A stretch of DNA of 64,000 bases from Palsa-360 sp963710315 (GTDB taxonomy: Bacteria; Acidobacteriota; Terriglobia; Acidiferrales; UBA7541). Under the pieces are notes generated by a model. That model worked only from the letters and a program-made list of their open reading frames with translations. It searched no databases and had not been told where the DNA came from. Position 1 is the stretch's first letter. Each line of letters opens with the position of its first letter. The position numbers and the translations under genes were made by a program. Of this stretch, positions 28,382 to 36,582 are shown one piece after another. The stretch is taken from the NCBI GenBank assembly GCA_963710315.1, contig CAVPZW010000002.1:1-64000 (forward strand), given 5' to 3'.

Positions 28382-28396
28382 TGACACATTTTGGCG
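28382..28396 (+). promoter_or_regulatory. Putative PilR enhancer site, pilin A2
   Basis: TGACACATTTTGGCG, one mismatch in the right half-site, with its first base 144 bases upstream of the promoter GG. Confidence 0.55.
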
Positions 28397-28524
28397 TAAG
28401 TTAAGCACCTCCCACCTTTCCTGGCAGGTAAACTATCTCATTTATTTTCTATAAATTACCGTAACTACAGGGGTGGTATATGTTTACAGGGCTTGGGCCA
28501 AGTAATTTCGGAACAGGCCGCTCA

Positions 28525-28540
28525 TGGCCGGGAACCTGCT
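28525..28540 (+). promoter_or_regulatory. Sigma-54 promoter of pilin A2
   Basis: TGGCCGGGAACCTGCT with GG-N10-GC spacing. The identical 16 bases recur upstream of pilin A3. Confidence 0.78.
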
Positions 28541-28616
28541 CTTATAGACCTCGAATATGTGTTCGGCGGGACATATAACCTATAGAATCGATTCGAGTCC
28601 AAAAGGAGCACCGTGC

Positions 28617-29099
28617 ATGCGTAACAAAGACCAGAAGGGTTTTTCACTAATCGAATTGCTAATCGTTGTTGCGATCATCCTGATCATCGCGGCAATCGCC
28701 ATCCCCAACCTGCTGCGTTCCAAGATGGCCGCAAACGAGGCGTCTGCTGTCGCTTCCTTGCGCACCTATAACACAGCCATCGTTTCCTACTCGACGACGT
28801 ACGGCACCGACCCCAGCACGGATTTTTCCACGCTTGGGCCTGCAGCTACGCCCTCTTCCACAGCGGCGGACTTGGTTGACGGTCTCCTCGGCATAGCCAG
28901 TCCGACCAAGAGCGGATACAATTTCACCTACACTCCGGGTACCGCTGTAAACGGAGTTACCTCGCAATACTCCATTAATGCCGGCCCAACGTCTTCCTCA
29001 ACCGGCCAGCGCTACTTCTACACGGACCAGAGCGGCGTGATTCGTTACACTACCGACGGTACGGTCCCAACGTCCAGCAGCCAGCCGATTGGCGGATAG
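28617..29099 (+). CDS. pilA: Type IV pilin, class A, copy 2
   Basis: 160 residues with the same leader and helix as copy 1. Bases 28600-28852 are identical to 27100-27352, exactly 1500 bases apart. Downstream the two genes diverge at scattered sites (for example VDGLLGIASPTKSG against VDSLLGQANPAKSG). Cysteine-free, it ends GQRYFYTDQSGVIRYTT. The start is set at the shared AAAAGGAGC-spaced ATG rather than a longer frame beginning at 28557. It has its own sigma-54 promoter and is followed by a hairpin and class B copy 2. Confidence 0.93.
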   Translation: MRNKDQKGFSLIELLIVVAIILIIAAIAIPNLLRSKMAANEASAVASLRTYNTAIVSYSTTYGTDPSTDFSTLGPAATPSSTAADLVDGLLGIASPTKSGYNFTYTPGTAVNGVTSQYSINAGPTSSSTGQRYFYTDQSGVIRYTTDGTVPTSSSQPIGG

Positions 29100-29118
29100 T
29101 TCGGTCGGGAATAAGCGC

Positions 29119-29153
29119 GAGGGGGGAGAAGGAGCAGCGCCTTTCTCCCTCCC
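29119..29153 (+). terminator. Hairpin between pilins A2 and B2
   Basis: GAGGGGGGAGAAGG pairs with CCTTTCTCCCTCCC about 20 bases after the A2 stop. Same position and GGGGAGAAGG-like arm as the other class A hairpins, and no T run. Confidence 0.6.
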
Positions 29154-29220
29154 GATCAGGAATAGATGCAATGAACGACGGATTTGGGTTGAGGCTTTAT
29201 TCTAGAGAGGAGTTGAGCCG

Positions 29221-29730
29221 ATGGGTCGGATAAATGAAAACAAGGCACACGCAGTGCGCAATCGATCCAACTCCGGATTTTCGCTCATCGAACTTCTAGT
29301 GGTCGTGGCTGTAATCCTGATCATCGCGGCCATAGCTATTCCTAATTACATGCAATCCAAGATGCGAGGCAACGAAGCTTCGGCGGCACAGAGCCTGCGC
29401 ACCATTTCGACATCCGAGCTGGTTTACTCCACCACCTACGGACTCGACTATTCGACAACTCTTCTGCAACTCTCGGGCACCGCCGCCATTCCGGACCCCA
29501 ATAACGCTGGGTTGCTCGACGAGGTGCTAGCCAGCGGCGTCAAGCAAGGCTATACGTTCACATATATACCACTGACAACGGATCCGCAGGGGTACACCGC
29601 AACATTCTCCCTGAACGCCGACCCAATAATCCAAGGATCAACTGGGCAACGCCATTTCTATACCGATCAAACCAACGTGATTCGGTCAAATGTAGCCGTA
29701 ACAGCTGGCCCTGGCGATCTTCCCATCTAG
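29221..29730 (+). CDS. Type IV pilin, class B, copy 2
   Basis: 169 residues, closely similar to class B copy 1 throughout (leader to SNSG, FSLIELLVVVAVILIIAAIAIPNYMQSKMRGNEAS, then LDEVLASGVKQGYTFTY and TGQRHFYTDQTNVIR). Cysteine-free. GAGAGGAG lies upstream of the ATG. It is placed after class A copy 2 without an obvious separate promoter, repeating the A-B arrangement. Confidence 0.9.
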   Translation: MGRINENKAHAVRNRSNSGFSLIELLVVVAVILIIAAIAIPNYMQSKMRGNEASAAQSLRTISTSELVYSTTYGLDYSTTLLQLSGTAAIPDPNNAGLLDEVLASGVKQGYTFTYIPLTTDPQGYTATFSLNADPIIQGSTGQRHFYTDQTNVIRSNVAVTAGPGDLPI

Positions 29731-29886
29731 TTGAATCTTCCTTGCAGTGCAGCCTCGTTGACCCTCCATTTGAAGTTATCTGTGCTCCATTGCCGCTGAT
29801 TTCACTCCGATTGATATCCTCACACGAAACGGCAGTTTGCGCCCAACGAAGCACACTGCGGACCGCCGTTTAATGGCTCCACAACA

Positions 29887-29901
29887 TGACACTTTATGGC
29901 G
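29887..29901 (+). promoter_or_regulatory. Putative PilR enhancer site, pilin A3
   Basis: TGACACTTTATGGCG, with its first base 143 bases upstream of the promoter GG. Confidence 0.55.
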
Positions 29902-30028
29902 GGAATTCAGTCCACCCGGCCAATCTTCAATTTAAATTATCTTTTTTATTTTCTACAAATTAGCGCAACTATAGGGAAGGGCTGTAGTTACGAGGTTTTG
30001 CAAAACTAATTTCGTGATTGGCCGCGCA

Positions 30029-30044
30029 TGGCCGGGAACCTGCT
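30029..30044 (+). promoter_or_regulatory. Sigma-54 promoter of pilin A3
   Basis: TGGCCGGGAACCTGCT, GG-N10-GC, identical to the promoter of pilin A2. Confidence 0.78.
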
Positions 30045-30115
30045 CTTATAGTCTGCGAACAAGACTTCGGCGGCACTTACAAAGATTCGACTCGAAATCA
30101 AAAGGAGCACCGTGC

Positions 30116-30598
30116 ATGCGCAATAAAAAACAGAAGGGTTTCTCACTCATCGAATTGCTGATCGTTGTCGCGATCATCTTGATCATCGCGGCAATCGCCA
30201 TCCCCAACCTGCTGCGCGCCAAGATGGCTGCAAACGAAGCGTCTGCTGTTGCTTCCTTGCGTACCTATAACACGTCACTTGTATCTTACTCGACGACCTA
30301 TGGAACGCTGCCGTCCACCAATTTTTCGGCTCTCGGGCCTGCGGCTACGCCCTCTTCCACAGCGGCGGACTTGGTTGACAGCTTGCTTGGCCAAGCCACC
30401 CCATCCAAGAGCGGATTCAATTTCACCTACACGCCGGGTACCGCTGTAAACGGAGTTATCTCGCAATACTCGATTAACGCCGGCCCAACATCTTCTTCGA
30501 TGGGGCAGCGCTACTTCTTCACGGACCAGAGCGGTGTGATTCGCGCGACCACCAACGGTACGGCCGCATCGTCCAGCAGCACGCCAATTGGCGGATAA
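30116..30598 (+). CDS. pilA: Type IV pilin, class A, copy 3
   Basis: 160 residues. Leader MRNKKQKG, then the same mature helix with LLRAKMAANEAS. Its 5' half is nearly identical to copy 4 (LVSYSTTYGTLPSTNFSALGP), while the 3' half has its own variants (ATPSKSGFNFTY, VIRATTNG). Cysteine-free. The ATG is preceded by AAAAGGAGCACCGTGC, as for copies 1 and 2. A stronger terminator follows and no class B gene is present. Confidence 0.93.
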   Translation: MRNKKQKGFSLIELLIVVAIILIIAAIAIPNLLRAKMAANEASAVASLRTYNTSLVSYSTTYGTLPSTNFSALGPAATPSSTAADLVDSLLGQATPSKSGFNFTYTPGTAVNGVISQYSINAGPTSSSMGQRYFFTDQSGVIRATTNGTAASSSSTPIGG

Positions 30599-30613
30599 GT
30601 CTACAGGATCTTG

Positions 30614-30653
30614 AAAGGGGGGCAGAAGGGCTTTGGTCCTTCTGCCCCCTTCT
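30614..30653 (+). terminator. Terminator after pilin A3
   Basis: AAGGGGGGCAGAAGG pairs with CCTTCTGCCCCCTT, followed by CTTCATTTG. It lies 16 bases after the stop. Confidence 0.75.
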
Positions 30654-30829
30654 TCATTTGACTGGCCCTCTTTAGCCTCGAATCTACGGTCAGCAATTCC
30701 TTCAACCCATGAGATAGTTCATTGCGGTCCGTTCTAACAACGCTTGAAATATGTCCCCTTGAGCAACTTCCCAGGCAATCGTTTTCCCCTTTTCTTCACC
30801 CTCAGGAATTATGACCAAAGAGTCTCTGG

Positions 30830-30877
30830 TGACAGATTTCGTCAAAACGGGCAGTGAAAAATTGACTATTTTCGTCG
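30830..30877 (+). promoter_or_regulatory. Two putative PilR enhancer sites, pilin A4
   Basis: TGACAGATTTCGTCA (30830, perfect half-sites) and TGACTATTTTCGTCG (30863, one mismatch), starting 165 and 132 bases upstream of the promoter GG. They are 33 bases apart, about three helical turns. Confidence 0.55.
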
Positions 30878-30993
30878 CAATCCCGCAGCCGCCAGCGGCC
30901 CTTGAGAGGCAGCCCTGCCCGAAAGCCAAATTAAACCGCTTTTTATCAATTAATTAGACTAATAGAGGGCATGCTTAATTTTGCCTGTCAATT

Positions 30994-31009
30994 TGGAATA
31001 AAAGTTGCA
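30994..31009 (+). promoter_or_regulatory. Sigma-54 promoter of pilin A4
   Basis: TGGAATAAAAGTTGCA, with GG and GC 10 bases apart and the consensus TTGCA at -12. Confidence 0.75.
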
Positions 31010-31066
31010 TTTTCGGTGCTATCCGCTTAGCGGATTACATCACTCGGAGAGAATGGGAGAACCAAA

Positions 31067-31549
31067 GTGAGACAGCATAACCAGAAGGGTTTTTCACTCA
31101 TCGAATTGCTGATCGTTGTCGCGATCATCTTGATCATCGCGGCAATCGCCATCCCCAACCTGCTGCGCGCCAAGATGGCTGCAAACGAAGCGTCTGCTGT
31201 TGCTTCCTTGCGTACCTATAACACTTCACTTGTATCTTACTCGACGACTTACGGAACGCTGCCGTCCACCAACTTCTCCGCTCTCGGGCCTTCCGCTACG
31301 CCCTCTTCCACAGCGGCGGACTTGGTTGACAGCTTGCTTGGTCAAGCCAACCCAGCCAAGAGCGGATACAATTTCACCTACACTCCGGGTACCGCTGTAA
31401 ACGGAATCATCACGCAATACTCCATTAACGCCGGCCCAACGTCTTCTTCGATGGGGCAGCGCTACTTCTTCACGGACCAGAGCGGTGTGATTCGCTACAC
31501 CACCAACGGTTCGGCCGCAACGTCCAGCAGCACGCCAATCGGAGGATAA
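31067..31549 (+). CDS. pilA: Type IV pilin, class A, copy 4
   Basis: 160 residues from a GTG start, preceded by GGGAGAACCAAA instead of the AAAAGGAGC used by its paralogues, so translation may differ. Leader MRQHNQKG and the standard mature helix. The gene is a mosaic: the 5' half matches copy 3, and from about 31310 the sequence matches copy 1 (SLLGQANPAKSGYNFTY, VIRYTTNGSAA). Cysteine-free. It ends at a strong terminator and is the last gene of the array. Confidence 0.92.
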   Translation: MRQHNQKGFSLIELLIVVAIILIIAAIAIPNLLRAKMAANEASAVASLRTYNTSLVSYSTTYGTLPSTNFSALGPSATPSSTAADLVDSLLGQANPAKSGYNFTYTPGTAVNGIITQYSINAGPTSSSMGQRYFFTDQSGVIRYTTNGSAATSSSTPIGG

Positions 31550-31567
31550 ACTTTGGCGGCATTGCAT

Positions 31568-31602
31568 AGGGGAGAAGGGCCTCGGCCCTTCTCCCCTTTT
31601 TT
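31568..31602 (+). terminator. Intrinsic terminator after pilin A4
   Basis: AGGGGAGAAGGGC pairs with GCCCTTCTCCCCT, followed by TTTTTTATTT. Confidence 0.9.
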
Positions 31603-31683
31603 ATTTGCAATGCTGCTCAAGGTTGCGTTGCTGATCCTTGGCGGATGCCTATCTCCGTCACAGCTTCCTGCTATACTCCAATT

Positions 31684-32406
31684 GTGAATCGAAGAATCGG
31701 ATTCGGAGTCCTCACTCTCGCATTGACCTGCGCCGCGTTCGTCGTGGCGAGCGCCTCGCAATCGGCTCCGCAACAATCTTCAGGCTCTGCAAAATCTCTT
31801 GCGCACCTTCTGGAAGAACACTATCGCCAGCCGCACACCTTGCAGGCCGTTTTCCTGGAACGCTTCAGCGAAGGGGAAAAACAGTCGCGCGTGGAATCCG
31901 GAACCGTATATTTTCGGCGCCCCGGACAAATGCGCTGGGAATACGACTCGCCCGAAACAAAACTTTTTCTGGTGGATGGCAAGACCACATGGTTTTACGT
32001 TCCCTATGACCATACCGTGACCAAAGCACCGGTCAAGGAAAGCTCCGATTGGCGCACGCCTTTTTCGCTCTTAACGCGCAAGGCGGATCTTTCGCACCTT
32101 TGCGGCAAAATCGATTTGATCGATCAAAAGGGGATCCCATCCGGCCACGCCGTTCTTCGCTGCCTGCCAAGAGAAGCGAAAAGTGTTTCGGATGGCAACG
32201 ATTACACCGAAGTTCTGCTGGAGCTGGACAGCAGCTCGGGAGAGCTTGCGCGCATCGAGATTAAACAGCCCGGCGGCATCGAGCTGGAATATCGCTTCGG
32301 GAAATGGCAGACGGATATTCCTTTGTCGGCTGACCTGTTCCGTTTTCAAGTCCCCGCCGGAGTTGCCATTGTGGATGGAACGGCCTTAACGGACACGCCT
32401 CAATAG
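31684..32406 (+). CDS. lolA: Outer-membrane lipoprotein carrier LolA
   Basis: Periplasmic chaperone that ferries lipoproteins from LolCDE to the outer membrane. 240 residues from a GTG at 31684, which places the signal peptide (about 1-28) at the N-terminus. The mature part shows the LolA pattern: LEEHYRQPHTLQAVFLERFSE, the GTVYFRRPGQMRWEYDSPE strand pair, and LFLVDGKTTWFYVPYDHTVT. Located between the pilin array and the second assembly gene set, a place where it could serve the outer-membrane parts, though no secretin or pilotin is seen here. Confidence 0.88.
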   Translation: MNRRIGFGVLTLALTCAAFVVASASQSAPQQSSGSAKSLAHLLEEHYRQPHTLQAVFLERFSEGEKQSRVESGTVYFRRPGQMRWEYDSPETKLFLVDGKTTWFYVPYDHTVTKAPVKESSDWRTPFSLLTRKADLSHLCGKIDLIDQKGIPSGHAVLRCLPREAKSVSDGNDYTEVLLELDSSSGELARIEIKQPGGIELEYRFGKWQTDIPLSADLFRFQVPAGVAIVDGTALTDTPQ

Positions 32407-32718
32407 AATTCCGTTCGGTTTTCGTAGGGCAGCCACTCGTGGCTGTCCGGTTTTCCCAATTGAAACAATGCGGAGCCTTCGCGCTACACTCAAATTGCCC
32501 CCAGCAATCTCGACTCGCCAGCAGTGGACAGCCAGGAGTGATTGTCCTACAAAGACCCGTTGACCTGGAATTTACATGGTACTCACATATGCGAAATGTC
32601 TTTTCAGTCAGCCGCAGGTAAAATTGGTCTGGTCGGCAGGGAAGTCCCGTTATCGCCCAGTGCACGCAGCCGCGGGGCTGGCTTCCTGCATCTATAGGGG
32701 TTGAGGTACACTCACGTA
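32407..32718. other. Intergenic region between lolA and gspF
   Basis: No gene. It contains the REPIN-like element at 32424-32550. The remaining 170 bases hold no motif I can identify with confidence. Confidence 0.6.
32424..32550. repeat. REPIN-like palindrome (GGGCAGCCAC subfamily)
   Basis: GTAGGGCAGCCAC-TC-GTGGCTGTCC on the left and GGACAGCCAGGAGTGATTG plus TCCTAC on the right. It has the same GTAG...CTAC frame as the other families with a different hairpin. The right arm is degenerate. Confidence 0.7.
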
Positions 32719-33924
32719 ATGGCTGAGTTCCTTTGTAAGGTAGCCGACGGCAACGGAAAAGTCTTCCTGCACGTGGAGCCCGCGGAGTCCATGTCGGAGG
32801 CACGGCAGAAGCTCTCCGACCGGGGTCTGTTTGTCTACAATGTGCGGCCACGCGCCGGACTGCTGGGCCAGTTGTTTGGGCGCCGTCGCCAAAAAATGGT
32901 CGATGGCAATGATTTCCTCGTCTTTAACCAGCAATTCAACACGCTGATTAAGGCTGGAATCCCCATCTTGCGAGCCTTGGATCTGCTATCTGAGCGGGCA
33001 GCTGCGGAGAAGCTCCGCCCCGTTCTCAATGAAGTTCGCCGCCAGGTCCGGGAAGGGACCACACTGTCCGAGGCGCTTGAAACTCAGGGCGTATTCCCAA
33101 AAGTTTACACGGTGTCCGTGCTGGCAGGGGAAAAGAGCGGCAACCTGTCCGGCGTCCTCGAGTATTACATTGCCTATCAGAGGGTCACCACAGGGTTTCG
33201 CAAGAAGCTCATCTCCACACTGATTTATCCCGTTATCCTGATCTGCTCCGCCACGGGCATCGTCACCTATCTGGTCAGCTCGGTGATCCCCAAATTTGCG
33301 GGGCTCTACTCGGATCTAAATATCAATTTGCCGCAGGCGACGCAGCTGCTGCTGGCCATTACCGTGACCTACCGGCCGTACCTTCTGGGCTTCATTGCGT
33401 TGCTGGTTGCATTTGCCATAGGCGCGTATGCCTGGTCGCAAACCGACCAGGGAGGATTGGCCACGGAGCGCATCCGGATGCGCCTGCCGATCATCGGCGA
33501 CACCATTACGAAATTTCAGTTCGCGCAATTTTGCCGCACGCTCTCCACGTTGCTCGCGGGTGGCACGCCGCTGGTGCAAGCCATGGAGACGGCCGGCGGG
33601 GCGATTCGCAGCCGCCTGATTTCGGGAGCCATCGCGCAAGGCGCGCAACTTGTCCGGGAAGGGCAGTCGCTGCACAGCAGCCTCGCGTCCACAGGTCTTG
33701 TGCCCGATCTGGCCCTGGAGATGGTGGAAGTGGGAGAAGCCAGCGGATCTCTTTCGGCCATGCTGGCCAGCGTCGCGGAATTTTACGAAGACGATGTGGA
33801 CACGCACCTGGCGAATCTAGTGGCCGTGATCGAGCCGGCCATTCTCATCTTTATGGCCATAGTGATTGCTTTTATCCTGGTGGCGTTGTACTTGCCGATG
33901 TTTTCACTGTCGGCCGGCAGCTAG
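32719..33924 (+). CDS. gspF: GspF/PilC-family inner-membrane protein
   Basis: 401 residues, two T2SSF domains with three membrane helices. The start ATG at 32719 gives MAEFLCKVADGNGKV. DFLVFNQQFNTLIKAGIPILRALDLL marks domain 1 and FAQFCRTLSTLLAGGTPLVQAMETAGG domain 2. The C-terminal helix is EPAILIFMAIVIAFILVALYLP. It is a second PilC/GspF paralogue distinct from the pilC at 20784. Together with the following ATPase it forms a separate secretion or pilus engine. Confidence 0.9.
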   Translation: MAEFLCKVADGNGKVFLHVEPAESMSEARQKLSDRGLFVYNVRPRAGLLGQLFGRRRQKMVDGNDFLVFNQQFNTLIKAGIPILRALDLLSERAAAEKLRPVLNEVRRQVREGTTLSEALETQGVFPKVYTVSVLAGEKSGNLSGVLEYYIAYQRVTTGFRKKLISTLIYPVILICSATGIVTYLVSSVIPKFAGLYSDLNINLPQATQLLLAITVTYRPYLLGFIALLVAFAIGAYAWSQTDQGGLATERIRMRLPIIGDTITKFQFAQFCRTLSTLLAGGTPLVQAMETAGGAIRSRLISGAIAQGAQLVREGQSLHSSLASTGLVPDLALEMVEVGEASGSLSAMLASVAEFYEDDVDTHLANLVAVIEPAILIFMAIVIAFILVALYLPMFSLSAGS

Positions 33925-33942
33925 GGATAGGGAAATAGAATC

Positions 33943-35569
33943 ATGAGCACAACCGACCAGACATTAGCCACAGCATACGACCCGCAAGGCGAGCGCGAGA
34001 AGTCCCGTCGCCTGGCGGAACGGTACCGCTGCGGGTTCGTCGACTTGTTCGAACAAAGGATCGATCCGGAGCTGTTTCGGAGCATTCCAGCCGAATTGAT
34101 GTTCCGATTCAATTTCGTGCCAATGGAAGCTCAGGGCGGCTCCTTGGTGATCGCAGTGGCCGATCCTAGCCAGGTTCTGCTCAGTGATGAGCTGCCTCTC
34201 CTGCTGGGCAAGAAACTGGTCCTGAAGGTCGCCACGCCCACGCAAATCAGCGACCTCCTGAAGCGCACCGAGCAGTCCCAGCGGGTCCTCGATCAGGCCA
34301 CCGAAGCCTTTACGCTCACGGTCGTCGAAGAGGACGAAGACGGCGATTCGAACATCTCCGCGGATAGCGTGACGCAGCAGGACTCCGCGGTCAGCCCGGT
34401 CGTTCGGCTGGTGGACACGGTCATTTTCACGGCGCTGGAGCGGCGCGCCTGGGACATTCACATCGAAGCGCGGGACATCGAAGTTGCCGTCAAGTACCGC
34501 ATTGACGGCGTACTGGTTCACGCCATGGCCCCGATTTCCAAGGATTGGCATTCCACAATTATTTCGCGCATCAAGGTGATGAGCGAACTGGATATCGCCG
34601 AGCGCCGCGTGCCGCAGGACGGCCGCTTCCGCGTGCGCTACAAAGGGCGCTTCGTCGATTTCCGCGTTTCCATCATGCCCTCCATCCACGGGGAAGACGC
34701 CGTGCTGCGCGTGCTCGACAAGGAAACGCTCTCCGAGAAATTTCAAAACCTCAGCCTGGACGTGGTGGGATTTTCCGCCGAAGAAATACGCAAATTTCGC
34801 CGCTACATTCGCGAACCTTACGGAATGGTTCTGGTCACCGGGCCCACGGGATCGGGAAAGACCACCACGCTGTATGCGGCCATCAACGAAATTAAATCCG
34901 ACGAAGACAAGATCATCACCATCGAAGACCCCGTCGAATATCAGGTGCGCGGCATTACGCAGATTCCCGTCAACGAAAAGAAGGGGCTGACCTTTGCCCG
35001 CGGGTTGCGTTCGATTCTGCGTCACGACCCGGACAAGATCATGGTGGGCGAAATTCGCGACAACGAAACAGCGCAGATCGCCATTCAGTCGGCGCTCACC
35101 GGCCACCTGGTGTTCACCACCGTCCACGCCAATAACGTGACCGACGTGATCGGCCGTTTCATCAACATGGGCGTGGAGCCCTACAATTTCGTTTCGGCCT
35201 GAATTGCATTCTGGCGCAGCGCCTGGTGCGCGTGGTTTGCGCGCATTGCAAAAAGACCGTACGCTATTCCCCGGAAGTGCTGCGCGCCTCGGGCCTGGAT
35301 CCGGCGGAGTGGGGCTCGGTGCAGTTTGCGGAGGGCGCGGGCTGCCTGGAATGTTCCGGCACCGGATTTCGCGGCCGTAGCGCCATCTCCGAGCTGCTGG
35401 ATTTGTCCGACCGTATTCGCGAAATGATCATCAGCCGCCGTCCCACGTCGGAGATCAAGCGCGCCGCCGCGAGGAGGGCATGACGTTCCTGCGGGATTCC
35501 GGGTTGGCCAAGGTTCGCGAAGGAATCACGACGCTCAAGGAAATCAACAAGGTGACTTTCATTGAGTAG
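33943..35569 (+). CDS. gspE: GspE/PilB-family ATPase, frameshifted
   Basis: About 542 residues. N-terminal MshEN-like domain (RYRCGFVDLFEQRIDPELFRS), then RRAWDIHIEARDIEVAVKYRIDG. Walker A is GPTGSGKTTTLYAAINEI, Walker B IMVGEIRDNETAQIAI, and the zinc motif CAHCKKTV with CLECSGTGFRGR. A deleted C near 35199 (GGCCTGAATTGC for GGCCCTGAA) and another indel near 35470 break the frame. The restored end FLRDSGLAKVREGITTLKEI is the normal family C-terminus. It follows gspF by 18 bases and overlaps the next gene. Confidence 0.9.
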
Positions 35570-36546
35570 CAGCGACGGCATCCGGCAGGGAATTTATCAG
35601 AGCGGATTCGTGCGCCGCATGGCGCGTTGGCTGGACACCACTCCGCATCCGCTGGTGGCCTGCGAGATCGCCGCGGATTACGTGGCTGCGGCGCGATGGA
35701 CGCGCACGGGCATGGGGCTGGATGGTTTTGCGGTCGAGCCGCTGCCCCCGGGAGCGATTTCTCCCACATGCGGTTGAGACGAATCTGGTGGATGCGGCGG
35801 AGGTGCGGGCCGCCGTGGGCAGCGTCTTCTCGCGCTTGCGCGCCAAGAACGAAGATGTCGCGCTGCTGCTGCCGGACTCCGTGATCCGCGTTTTTGTTTT
35901 GCACTTCGATGTGTTTCCGCGGGATGCGCAAGAGGCCATTCCCATGCTTCGCTGGCGCCTGAAGAAGAGCGTGCCCTTCGAGGCCGAAGAGACGGTGATC
36001 TCCTACATGCGCCAAAATCCCGCGACGAGGGCGTGGATATCGTCACCGGCTTGGCGCGGCTTGCGCATTGTTCGCGAGTACGAATCCCTGATGGAGTCCG
36101 TGGGAATGTCGCCGGGCGTGGTGATGGGTTCGACGCTGGCGGCCGTTCCGCTGCTGCCGGACGAGCGGCCGGCGCTGCTGGCGCGCATTGCCGGCACAAC
36201 GCTGACCACGGCCATCGTTCGCGAAGGCATGCTCTGCGGGTTTCGCTGCATCACGCTGCCCGCCGACGCGCGGCACGTCACGCCGCAAGCGCTGCTGGAT
36301 GAAATTTATCCGCTGGCGGCTTATTATCAGGATTCCTGGAGCGAGGGGATCGCCCACGTGCGTCTGGCGGGATTGTCCGACCGGATTGCTGAGTTTCGCG
36401 AACCGCTGCTGCAGGAACTAAAATGTCCGGTGGAATCGCTCTTGACGGCTGCCGGAGCGGAAGGGCGAATCCGCAGCGACGAGGGGCCGCTGGTGGAGCG
36501 CGGGCTGGAAGCCTTGATTGGCTGGACGTTGAATCGCGGCGCGTGA
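35562..36546 (+). CDS. pilM: PilM-like actin-fold assembly protein, frameshifted
   Basis: About 328 residues. Cytoplasmic partner that links the ATPase to PilN/PilO. The order gspE-this-pilN-pilO is the main support. The N-terminal WLDTTPHPLVACEIAADYVAAARW, and RWRLKKSVPFEAEETVISY followed by LRIVREYESLMESVGMSPGVV, match PilM/GspL-type proteins of Acidobacteria as I remember them. The TTG start at 35562 overlaps the gspE stop. There is an indel near 35757 and a compensating pair near 36015-36050. Confidence 0.72.
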
Positions 36547-36582
36547 AGCGCGCCGGGAAAAAGAAAGGCTTGGCAGTAAAGA

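Larger units (their letters stand above)
28222..28616. other. Regulatory intergenic region upstream of pilin A2
   Basis: No gene. It contains the TGAC-N7-GGCG site at 28382, an A/T-rich stretch (TTTATTTTCTATAAATTA) shared with the region before pilin A3, and the sigma-54 promoter at 28525. Confidence 0.8.
29731..30115. other. Regulatory intergenic region upstream of pilin A3
   Basis: No gene. It contains the TGAC-N7-GGCG site at 29887, the A/T-rich TTTATTTTCTACAAATTA block, and the sigma-54 promoter at 30029. The order and spacing match the region before pilin A2, so the two are duplicated regulatory modules. Confidence 0.8.
30599..31066. other. Intergenic region upstream of pilin A4
   Basis: It holds the A3 terminator, two TGAC-N7-GTC(A/G) motifs (30830, 30863) and the sigma-54 promoter of pilin A4. 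A 75-codon frame on the minus strand (30702-30929) crosses these sites and is not accepted as a gene. Confidence 0.7.

Noticed and set aside
30702..30929. 75-codon minus-strand frame between pilins A3 and A4
   Set aside because: It crosses the putative enhancer motifs, has no recognised domain or convincing ribosome site, and is short enough to arise by chance.
27117..31549. CRISPR or other regular repeat array
   Set aside because: The repeats are whole pilin genes with coding constraint, not short direct repeats with spacers.
27117..31549. Short conductive e-pilin of the Geobacter type
   Set aside because: The pilins are 160-169 residues with full globular domains and no enrichment of aromatic residues in the helix tail.
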